Assembly (NCBI GenBank): GCA_017577615.1
Contig: PKRE01000006.1
Coordinates: 62,001-126,000, forward strand
Reading direction: 5' to 3'
DNA length: 64,000 nt
From: Gammaproteobacteria bacterium
Lineage (GTDB): Bacteria > Pseudomonadota > Gammaproteobacteria > Steroidobacterales > Steroidobacteraceae
Shown here: positions 27,256-34,537 of the stretch, one piece after another
How the letters are laid out: each line of letters begins with the position of its first letter
Numbering within the stretch: position 1 is the first letter of the stretch
Program-made: the position numbers and the translations under genes
The notes under the pieces: generated by a model
Database searches by the model: none
Told to the model about the DNA's origin: nothing
Seen by the model: only the letters and a program-made list of their open reading frames with translations

Positions 27256-28689
27256 TCAGTACCGATAGTGGTCGGGCTTATAGGGGCCTTCCTTCGGGAC
27301 ACCGATGTACTTCGCCTGCTCGTCGGTCAGCTCGGTCAGCTTCGCACCAAGCTTCGCCAGCTGCAGGCGAGCGACCTTCTCATCGAGATGCTTCGGCAGC
27401 ACGTAGACCCCGACAGGATACTTGTGCGTGTTGTTGAAGAGCTCGATCTGCGCAAGCGTTTGGTTCGCAAACGAGGAGCTCATCACGTACGACGGATGTC
27501 CGGTCGCACAGCCCAGATTCACGAGGCGACCTTCGGCCAGCAGAATGATCCGCTTACCGTCGGGGAAGATCACGTGATCGACCTGCGGCTTGATGTTCTC
27601 CCACTTGTACTGCCGCAGCGATGCAACATCGATCTCATTGTCGAAGTGTCCGATGTTGCAGACGATCGCGTTGTTCTTCATCCGTTTCATGTGCTCGTGC
27701 GTGATCACATGGAAATTGCCGGTGGCCGTGACGAAAATATCGGCCTTGTCGGCGGCATCGTCCATTGTGACGACGCGATAGCCCTCCATCGCCGCTTGCA
27801 GCGCACAGATCGGATCGATCTCGGTGACCCACACCTGCGCACAGAGCGAGCGCAACGCCTGAGCCGATCCCTTCCCCACGTCCCCGTATCCACAGACGAC
27901 GGCAATCTTCCCTGCGATCATGACGTCGGTCGCGCGCTTGATACCGTCAATGAGTGACTCGCGGCAACCGTACAAGTTGTCGAACTTGCTCTTGGTCACG
28001 GAGTCGTTGACGTTGATGGCTGGGAACGCGAGCGTTCCCTCCTTGGCCATCTGATAGAGTCGCTTGACCCCGGTGGTGGTCTCCTCGGTCACGCCCTTGA
28101 TGTGCTTGATGCGTGTCGAGTACCACGTCGGGTCGGCCTTGAGCCGGCCTTTGATCGCGTTGAACAGGGCGGTCTCTTCCTCGTTGCGAGGATGCTCCAG
28201 CACGCTCGGATCCTTCTCGGCACGCACACCGAGGTGCAGCAAGAGCGTGGCATCGCCGCCATCATCCAAGATCATGTTCGAGTAGCCGCCGTCAGGCCAC
28301 TCGAAGATACGGTGAGTGAAATCCCAGTACTCGTCCAACGTCTCGCCCTTGTAGGCGAACACGGGTGTGCCCGTTGCAGCGATGGCGGCCGCGGCATGAT
28401 CTTGGGTCGAAAAGACGTTACAGGAAGCCCATCGCACTTGCGCCCCGAGCGCCTGCAGCGTCTCGATTAGCACCGCCGTCTGGATCGTCATGTGCAACGA
28501 TCCGCTGATGCGTGCACCTTTGAGCGGCTGTGACCGCGCGTACTCCTCCCGGATCGCCATGAGACCTGGCATTTCGGTTTCGGCGATTGCGATCTCCTTG
28601 CGACCCCACTCGGCCAAAGACAGATCGGCGACGCGAAAATCACCCTTCGAAAGGTCGACGGAATGAGTCGGTCTTGCAACTGCGCTCAT
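27256..28689 (-). CDS. ahcY: Adenosylhomocysteinase
   Basis: Reversibly hydrolyses S-adenosylhomocysteine to adenosine and homocysteine, relieving product inhibition of methyltransferases. The 477-residue product is full length: SGSLHMTIQTAVLIETL, the NAD-binding VVCGYGDVGKGSAQALRSLCAQVWVTEIDP, GHFDNEID, and the C-terminal KPDHYRY that contributes Lys/Tyr to the NAD site of the neighbouring subunit. The leader carries an SAH riboswitch (28712-28832), and GGAG precedes ATG 28689. Between metK upstream and purU downstream. Confidence 0.97.
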   Translation of the reverse strand: MSAVARPTHSVDLSKGDFRVADLSLAEWGRKEIAIAETEMPGLMAIREEYARSQPLKGARISGSLHMTIQTAVLIETLQALGAQVRWASCNVFSTQDHAAAAIAATGTPVFAYKGETLDEYWDFTHRIFEWPDGGYSNMILDDGGDATLLLHLGVRAEKDPSVLEHPRNEEETALFNAIKGRLKADPTWYSTRIKHIKGVTEETTTGVKRLYQMAKEGTLAFPAINVNDSVTKSKFDNLYGCRESLIDGIKRATDVMIAGKIAVVCGYGDVGKGSAQALRSLCAQVWVTEIDPICALQAAMEGYRVVTMDDAADKADIFVTATGNFHVITHEHMKRMKNNAIVCNIGHFDNEIDVASLRQYKWENIKPQVDHVIFPDGKRIILLAEGRLVNLGCATGHPSYVMSSSFANQTLAQIELFNNTHKYPVGVYVLPKHLDEKVARLQLAKLGAKLTELTDEQAKYIGVPKEGPYKPDHYRY

Positions 28690-28711
28690 GGGTATCTCCG
28701 GATCTCAAAAT

Positions 28712-28832
28712 GGGGAGGGCGCCGTTACCCACGTCGGCCGCCGCCGCAGCGGCAGGGACGTCATCGCACGATGCTCACCGAGCCTGACAGATGGCGGGAA
28801 AAAAGCCTTGACTGCTGCAGCGCCCCTCGGTG
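28712..28832 (-). ncRNA. S-adenosylhomocysteine (SAH) riboswitch in the ahcY leader
   Basis: On the reverse strand the leader reads CCGAGGGGCGCUGC (28830-28817), later CAGGCUCGG (28786-28778), then GUAACGGCGCCCUCC ending near 28712. CCGAG pairs with CUCGG, and GGGCGC (28825-28820) pairs with the downstream GCGCCC (28722-28717) to form the pseudoknot. A CAUCG/CGAUG hairpin (28773-28762) and an ACGUC/GACGU stem (28761-28757 with 28735-28731) complete the class architecture. SAH riboswitches are ON switches placed before ahcY, and the pseudoknot ends about 28 nt before the start codon, consistent with control of ribosome access. Confidence 0.9.
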
Positions 28833-28914
28833 CGCGGGCAGCTAGTGTATCAGAAGCGCATGCGGGAACTAGCCGGGGAACGGGCCTTCGCACGATCGCG
28901 AAGGCCCGGCACAT

Positions 28915-30099
28915 TCAGGCGTTGGCAGCCTTCTTGATGCCAGCCTCGGCGGCCAAAAGCTCCGCCTTGTCGGTCCGCTCCCACGTGAACTCAGGTTCAT
29001 TGCGTCCGAAATGGCCGTACGCAGCGGTCTTTGTGTAGATCGGCCTCAGCAGGTCGAGCATCTGGATGATGCCCTTGGGTCGCAAGTCGAAGTGCTTGGT
29101 GATGAGCTTCTCGATCGTCTCGTCCGGCACTTTACCCGTGCCGAACGTCGTCACCATGACGCTGGTGGGCCTCGCCACACCGATCGCATACGACACCTGC
29201 ACGAGGCACTTGCTCGCTAGACCGGCGGCCACGACGTTCTTGGCGACGTAGCGAGCCGCATAGGCCGCGGACCGATCGACCTTCGACGGATCCTTGCCGG
29301 AAAACGCGCCGCCTCCATGCGGAGCTGCGCCACCGTATGTATCGACGATGATCTTGCGGCCGGTGAGCCCGCAATCCCCCTGCGGACCGCCTATGACGAA
29401 GCGACCGGTCGGATTGACCAGATACTTGATGCTCTTGCCGATCAGCTCCTTGGGCAGCACCGGCTTGATGATCTCCTCGATCACCGCCTCGGACAGCTGC
29501 GCATGCTTGATGTCGGGATGGTGCTGCGTTGAGAGCACGACCGTGTCGATTTCTTGCGGACGACCGTCGACATACCGCACAGTGACCTGCGACTTTGCAT
29601 CCGGGCGCAGCCAGCTCAGCTTGCCCTGCTTGCGCAGTTGCGCCTGCCGTTCCACGAGCCGGTGCGACAAATAGATGGGCAACGGCATGAGCTCCGGCGT
29701 CTCTTCGCAGGCATACCCGAACATCAGACCTTGATCGCCCGCTCCTTGGTCCAAGTCGAGGCCGCGCCCCTCATCGACGCCTTGTGCGATGTCAGGCGAT
29801 TGCTTGTCATACGCGACGAGAACGGCGCAACCCTTGTAATCGATCCCGTACTCGCTGTTGTCGTAGCCGATGCGCCGGATGGTCTCACGCGCCACGCTCT
29901 GGTAGTCGACCACGGCGTTCGAAGTGATCTCGCCCGCCAGCATCACCAGACCCGTCGTGCAGAGTGTCTCGGCGGCCACTCTCGAGTGCTTGTCCTGCGC
30001 CAGGAGCGCATCGAGGATGGCATCGGAGATTTGGTCGGCGACCTTGTCTGGATGACCTTCGGAGACAGATTCCGAGGTAAACAAGTAGCTGCTACGCAT
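28915..30099 (-). CDS. metK: S-adenosylmethionine synthase
   Basis: Makes SAM from methionine and ATP. The 394-residue sequence is complete: TSESVSEGHPDKVADQISDAILDALL at the N-terminus, GAGDQGLMFGYACEETPELMP, and the P-loop-like GGGAFSGKDPSKVDRSAAYAARYVAKN. Upstream of ahcY on the same strand, separated by 225 bp that contain the SAH riboswitch, so metK may read through to ahcY or ahcY may have its own promoter. I looked for a SAM riboswitch in the 130 bp upstream of metK and did not see one. Confidence 0.97.
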   Translation of the reverse strand: MRSSYLFTSESVSEGHPDKVADQISDAILDALLAQDKHSRVAAETLCTTGLVMLAGEITSNAVVDYQSVARETIRRIGYDNSEYGIDYKGCAVLVAYDKQSPDIAQGVDEGRGLDLDQGAGDQGLMFGYACEETPELMPLPIYLSHRLVERQAQLRKQGKLSWLRPDAKSQVTVRYVDGRPQEIDTVVLSTQHHPDIKHAQLSEAVIEEIIKPVLPKELIGKSIKYLVNPTGRFVIGGPQGDCGLTGRKIIVDTYGGAAPHGGGAFSGKDPSKVDRSAAYAARYVAKNVVAAGLASKCLVQVSYAIGVARPTSVMVTTFGTGKVPDETIEKLITKHFDLRPKGIIQMLDLLRPIYTKTAAYGHFGRNEPEFTWERTDKAELLAAEAGIKKAANA

Positions 30100-30233
30100 T
30101 GATGTTTTCCGTTCCAGTCTTTTGCGGGCTGCCCCGCCGGCTGCGGCTTTCAGCTGCGCACTATACCGCGACCGAGTCGGGAAGGCTCGCGCCCCTTTTG
30201 TTGTAACGAGGTCCTATGGGTCATGACGAGGTT

Positions 30234-31193
30234 CTAGGGGGCATCGAGAGCCACCCCAAAGCTCTCTTTGTACCTCGTTTCGAGCTCTGCGCGTGAGAAC
30301 GTATGGTTCTGAGTACCTCTTGACTCGATCTTGATTGCGCCGAGCAACGAGGCGATACGGCCGGTGGTCTCCCAGTCCAACCCGTGCAGCAGTCCGTGCA
30401 AGAGCCCCGCGCGGTAAGCGTCTCCGCATCCAGTTGGATCGACAATGGCACGAGGCTTGGCCGCGGGAATCCTGATCTCTGCATCACGTGTGTAGATGAC
30501 CGAACCTTCTGCGCCACGGGTGACGACGAGCGCGCGGACCTCTCTGACGACATCGCGTGCCGACAATCCCGTGCGATCCTGCAGGAGCTGCCATTCGTAC
30601 TCGTTCACAGCCACCCAATCCGCCTGCTCTATGAAACGCCGCAGCTCTTCGCTGCTGAACATGGGCAGTCCTTGTCCCGGATCGAAGATGAACGGAATGC
30701 CGGCGGCTCGAAACTGCGCAGCGTGTTGCAGCATACCCTCCTTGCCGTCGGGTGCCACGATGCCGATCGTAATGTCGCGGGCCTGCATCACCGAGTTCAG
30801 ATGCGATAGCTGCATGGCACCTGGATGAAACGCGGTGATCTGATTGTCGTCCAGGTCCGTCGTGATGAACGCTTGTGCGGTGTGCTCCTCGGCGATCACC
30901 CTGATGTGGTCCAACGGGATGCCCATACGCTGCATCCATTCTCGATAGGGCTCGAAATCGCGCCCGACCGTCGCCATCGGATAGCCCACATCCCCGAGCA
31001 GCCGAAGGTTGTACGCAATGTTGCCCGCGCAGCCACCGAACTCGCGCCGCAGCTGCGGCACGAGAAAGGAAACGTTCAGCATATGGATCTTGTCCGGCAG
31101 GATGTGTGCCTTGAAACGGTCGGGGAAGACCATGATCGTGTCGAATGCGACCGAGCCGCAGATCAGAGCGCGTTTAGAGGAAGCAGCATTCAT
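30234..31193 (-). CDS. PfkB-family carbohydrate/nucleoside kinase, probable adenosine kinase
   Basis: 319 residues from ATG 31193. PfkB features: EFGGCAGNIAYNLRLLGDVGYPMATVGRDF near residue 50 and DPTGCGDAYRAGLLHGLLHGLDWE near residue 250, with the catalytic Asp in GCGD. The product belongs to the ribokinase-like branch that includes bacterial adenosine kinases. Because it lies directly upstream of metK and ahcY on the same strand, phosphorylating the adenosine released by AhcY is the most economical role. This is inference from context; sugar kinases look similar. Confidence 0.82.
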   Translation of the reverse strand: MNAASSKRALICGSVAFDTIMVFPDRFKAHILPDKIHMLNVSFLVPQLRREFGGCAGNIAYNLRLLGDVGYPMATVGRDFEPYREWMQRMGIPLDHIRVIAEEHTAQAFITTDLDDNQITAFHPGAMQLSHLNSVMQARDITIGIVAPDGKEGMLQHAAQFRAAGIPFIFDPGQGLPMFSSEELRRFIEQADWVAVNEYEWQLLQDRTGLSARDVVREVRALVVTRGAEGSVIYTRDAEIRIPAAKPRAIVDPTGCGDAYRAGLLHGLLHGLDWETTGRIASLLGAIKIESRGTQNHTFSRAELETRYKESFGVALDAP

Positions 31194-31395
31194 CGACGTG
31201 TTGTATGACTTGGGTTGTATGCTGAGTTCGTGCTGGTTGCGTTGCAAAGGCGCCGGCGGCGCATTCTAGGCCGCATTGGCTACTTGCGCACCTCTGCCAC
31301 GCAAAGCACCAAGACAGCCGTCGCGCCGAACATGAAACTGTAGGACGGCTCGCGCGTTATCCAGTCCGTTCTCCGAGTAACTGCGCCACGACCCA

Positions 31396-32385
31396 GTGAA
31401 GAGCGTCGAAATCGATCCCGCCATCCAGCGTTGCGTGGAGCCAATGGAGGAAAGCTCTCACCGTGCAGGCCAGCACGCGGCCACATCCATACTCCTGGTC
31501 GAGGACGAGGGGTTGGTCGCTCAGGATCTGGCCGAGGCGCTAACGCGCTTCGGCTATCGCGTGCGTGGTATTGCCGGCGAGGGCTCGCAAGCGGTGCAAA
31601 TGGCGCAGACGCTCGAGCCCGAGCTCGTGCTGATGGACGTCGGTTTGCGCGGCGAGATCGACGGTATCCAGGCCGCGCGGCTCATCCGAGAACGCACATC
31701 CATACCCGTCATCTTCTTGACGGGACACAGTGATCCCGTCACGCTCCAGCGCGCCGTCGCCGCTGGGCCGCTCGGTTACATCGTCAAGCCTTTCCGTGAC
31801 CACGAGCTGCGCTGCGCGATCGAGGTGGCAATGCACAAGCATCGTGCTGACGTCGCGCTGCGCGAGCGCGAAGCAGCACTTCGTCGCAACGCCGAGCTGC
31901 TCGAGAACCTGTCGCTGGTCGATGACCTGACACAACTCAAGAACCGACGCGGTTTTCTCGAGCTCGCTAAACAGGCGCTGAAGGTCGCGCGCCGCGAGCA
32001 ACACCCACTCGCGCTCTTCTTCATGGATCTCAACGGCCTGAAACAGATCAACGATTCGCTCGGTCACCTCGCCGGAGATCAGGCCTTGGTCGATGCCGCC
32101 GAGATCATCCGAGGCACGTTCCGCGATTCGGACATCCTCGGTCGCTGGGGGGGCGACGAATTCGTCGCCTTGGCGCACGTGGCAGGCGACGTCGAAGCTC
32201 TGCAACGCCGTCTGCGCGAACGCATGGAAATGTTCAATGCCACCTCGCAGCGCATGTATCGCATCGAGCTCAGCGTAGGCAGTGCTCTGGTGGACCCAAA
32301 AGCTGAGGAAACGATCGAATCCCTGCTGTGCCGGGCAGATGCCGAGATGTATCGCGTCAAGCGTGCGCACCGTAACGCATCCTGA
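31396..32385 (+). CDS. Response regulator with GGDEF domain (diguanylate cyclase)
   Basis: 329 residues. The receiver domain (SILLVEDEGLVAQDLAEAL; acceptor Asp in LVLMDVGL; FLTGHSDPVTLQRAVAAGPLGYIVKPF) is followed by a short linking helix, then a GGDEF domain (DLTQLKNRRGFLELAKQ, FFMDLNGLKQINDSLGHLAGDQAL). The active site is intact, RWGGDEFVAL, and an inhibitory RxxD (RDSD) lies five residues before it. It should make c-di-GMP under phosphorylation control and be product-inhibited. GTG 31396 opens the frame; ATG 31444 with GGAG three bases upstream is an alternative. No partner kinase is adjacent. Confidence 0.92.
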   Translation: MKSVEIDPAIQRCVEPMEESSHRAGQHAATSILLVEDEGLVAQDLAEALTRFGYRVRGIAGEGSQAVQMAQTLEPELVLMDVGLRGEIDGIQAARLIRERTSIPVIFLTGHSDPVTLQRAVAAGPLGYIVKPFRDHELRCAIEVAMHKHRADVALREREAALRRNAELLENLSLVDDLTQLKNRRGFLELAKQALKVARREQHPLALFFMDLNGLKQINDSLGHLAGDQALVDAAEIIRGTFRDSDILGRWGGDEFVALAHVAGDVEALQRRLRERMEMFNATSQRMYRIELSVGSALVDPKAEETIESLLCRADAEMYRVKRAHRNAS

Positions 32386-32478
32386 GGCTGCTCTGCCCTC
32401 TCCTCGAAGCTCCATTCGCAAAAAAGCGCCGGCCACCCGAAAATAGTGGTTCTTGGCCTGCTTGAAGCTGGAGAATTC

Positions 32479-33372
32479 ATGACTGCCACGATCATCGACG
32501 GCCGCGCGGCCGCAGAGCGCTTGCGCAACCGAGTCGCCGCACGCGCGGCAGAGCTCGCCCGAATGGGCACCGTGCCTGGGCTCGCGGTCATCCTCGTAGG
32601 GGACGATCCTGCCAGCCAGGTGTACGTGTCCAACAAGACCAAGCAAGCGGCCGCAGCCGGAATCCGTCACTTCGATTATCGACTGGCGGGCGACACGACC
32701 ACCGAAACGCTCGTGAGCCTCATCCGTGCGTTGAATGCACGTCCCGATGTGCACGGCATCCTCGTGCAGCTGCCTTTGCCGCCTCACGTGGATACGAATG
32801 AGGTTCTCGCTACGATCGATCCAGCGAAGGACGTCGACGGCTTTCACGCACTGAATGCGGGACGACTGGCTCTAGGCCTGGAGACGACGGTTCCCTGCAC
32901 GCCGCTTGGCTGTCTCATCTTGCTGCGACAGGTTCACGGCAATCTCGCCGGGATGCGCGCCCTGGTCATCGGGCGCTCAAACATCGTCGGCAAGCCGATG
33001 GCGCAGTTGCTGCTTCAGAACGATTGCACGGTCACCATCGCCCACTCGCGCACCCGCGACCTGCCGGCGCTCTGTCGCGAAGCGGAGATCGTCGTCGCCG
33101 CCATCGGTCGCCCACGTGCGATTTCCGGCGCCTGGCTGCGAGACGGCGCGACCGTCATCGACGTCGGCATCAACCGCATCGAAGTCGATGGCAAGACGAA
33201 GCTGGTGGGGGACGTGGACTTCGACTCGGCAAAGGAACGCGTGGGCGCCATCACGCCCGTTCCAGGCGGAGTGGGCCCGATGACCATTGCGTGCCTGCTG
33301 CTCAACACGTTGAACGCGGCCATTCGGGCCGCGAACACCCGCGTGATCGAGCCGCTCGAGGCGAGCGAGTAG
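32479..33372 (+). CDS. folD: Bifunctional methylene-THF dehydrogenase/methenyl-THF cyclohydrolase
   Basis: 297 residues from ATG 32479, with GGAG five bases upstream. Interconverts 5,10-methylene-, methenyl- and 10-formyl-THF. The catalytic YxxxK (VYVSNKTKQAAAAGI), VHGILVQLPLPPH, DVDGFHALNAGRLALG, the NADP-binding VIGRSNIVGKPMAQLLL and the C-terminal TPVPGGVGPMTIACLLLNT are present. Together with purU, metK and ahcY on the opposite strand it forms a local concentration of one-carbon genes. The GGDEF gene ends 93 bp upstream. Confidence 0.96.
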   Translation: MTATIIDGRAAAERLRNRVAARAAELARMGTVPGLAVILVGDDPASQVYVSNKTKQAAAAGIRHFDYRLAGDTTTETLVSLIRALNARPDVHGILVQLPLPPHVDTNEVLATIDPAKDVDGFHALNAGRLALGLETTVPCTPLGCLILLRQVHGNLAGMRALVIGRSNIVGKPMAQLLLQNDCTVTIAHSRTRDLPALCREAEIVVAAIGRPRAISGAWLRDGATVIDVGINRIEVDGKTKLVGDVDFDSAKERVGAITPVPGGVGPMTIACLLLNTLNAAIRAANTRVIEPLEASE

Positions 33373-33381
33373 CAGCCTCTG

Positions 33382-33984
33382 CTACTCGCCGTCTTCTTGT
33401 CCGAGCGCGGCGCTGCCCATCGTCACGTACAGCTTGTCGAGGATCGAGTACAGCGCGACACGCTCTGATTCGGTCAGCGTCATCAGCAACTCGAGCTGGC
33501 GCCGCCGCGCGACAGGCAGAACCGCACTGTAGAGCGCCTTGCCCTTCGGCGTGATCGACACCATGACCGGAGCCGCAAGCGCCTCCGCCGCACGCGAGCC
33601 GCGAGTACGAATCTGCTTCATCTTCACATAGCCCTTCTTGGCCATCTCGCGCAGCGTGCGACTGACTTGTCCTTTGTCCATGCCGCTACGGCTCGTCACC
33701 TCCGAAAAGCGCAGCGGAGAGAACCGAGCGGTCAGCGCCAGCAGTCGCCATTCTGGCAGGCTGAGCTCGAACTCCTCGAGGTAACGCTTTGTCAACCCGG
33801 TGCGTAGCGCATTCGCAACGCGGGTGATCCGAAACGTCAAGAAATCCTCGTGGTTCAAGGACGAGTTACGTGACAGGCCCACCCAAGGACAGCTGCGTCT
33901 GCTAAGACGCGTGCTCCGCTGCCGCGCTTGGGTGCTCTTCTGGGTGGTACGAGTACTCTTACTCTTTTGGGTTTGCTTGCTCAC
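33382..33984 (-). CDS. MarR-family transcriptional regulator
   Basis: About 200 residues from GTG 33984; the frame is open to 34107 and ATG 34032 is another possible start, none with a strong ribosome-binding site. The winged-helix core runs LNHEDFLTFRITRVANALRTGLTKRYLEEFELSLPEWRLLALTARF, RFSEVTSRSGMDKGQVSRTLREMAKKGYV (recognition helix) and VSITPKGKALYSAVLP. The N-terminal 45 residues are a Lys/Arg/Ser/Thr/Gln-rich tail, unusual for MarR proteins. The target is unknown. Convergent with folD at 9-bp distance. Confidence 0.85.
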   Translation of the reverse strand: MSKQTQKSKSTRTTQKSTQARQRSTRLSRRSCPWVGLSRNSSLNHEDFLTFRITRVANALRTGLTKRYLEEFELSLPEWRLLALTARFSPLRFSEVTSRSGMDKGQVSRTLREMAKKGYVKMKQIRTRGSRAAEALAAPVMVSITPKGKALYSAVLPVARRRQLELLMTLTESERVALYSILDKLYVTMGSAALGQEDGE

Positions 33985-34315
33985 AAGAATCCAATCAGGC
34001 AGAAATGCCAATGAAAACGAAACGGCGCGCATTCTGCCGGATCGCACGCGCCTTGTGTAGAACCGATCCGTGTCAATCGTGACTTCCCGTTGCGCAAATG
34101 CGCTCATCCACGGGCGAACCGTGGCATGCGGGGCGGGCTTTCGGAAGGCAGCGCGAACCTACAATGTTTCGAGACGCGCGTGCTATCTATATGTTCGGCA
34201 AGCTCTGAGCGATAGCGCTAGACAACACTGCATCGCAGCGTGCGCGACGCTTCCTGACACAACACGTGCACATGTAAATCCAGCCTGGTATTTTCCCGCC
34301 GCCCTGGAGGGGGGT

Positions 34316-34531
34316 ATGGCAGAACTCGACGTACGAGCGTGCGTCTTGGAGGAGTGGTTTCGACAGCCAGAATCGCGCCGTCGTCACGCGACGGACGCCG
34401 TGGCCTTCGCATTCCGCCTCCTGCGCGAAAGACCAGACTTACTGAGCACAGCGCGAGATCTCGACCACGATGCCATCGTGGGATGGCTGCTGCCCCATTT
34501 GCAGCCCGCTACGGAGAGCACCGAGCTGTAG
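34316..34531 (+). CDS. Small hypothetical protein (71 aa)
   Basis: ATG 34316 is preceded by GGAGG (34306-34310) within GGAGGGGGGT, an excellent ribosome-binding site. The product MAELDVRACVLEEWFRQPESRRRHATDAVAFAFRLLRERPDLL.. is helical, soluble and charged, with no family I recognise. The frame is open upstream to 34070, but the extension is cysteine-rich and unlike the body. It ends 6 bp from the convergent PEP carboxylase stop codon. Confidence 0.6.
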   Translation: MAELDVRACVLEEWFRQPESRRRHATDAVAFAFRLLRERPDLLSTARDLDHDAIVGWLLPHLQPATESTEL

Positions 34532-34537
34532 CCAGCC

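Noticed and set aside
30100..30233. SAM riboswitch upstream of metK
   Set aside because: I looked for SAM-I, SAM-II and SAM/SAH-type cores in the leader and saw none; only a TATAGT-like -10 element (30160-30165, reverse strand) without a matching -35.
31540..32847. Open frame of 435 codons antisense to the GGDEF gene and folD
   Set aside because: Runs through two clearly identified genes on the opposite strand and has no recognisable domain.
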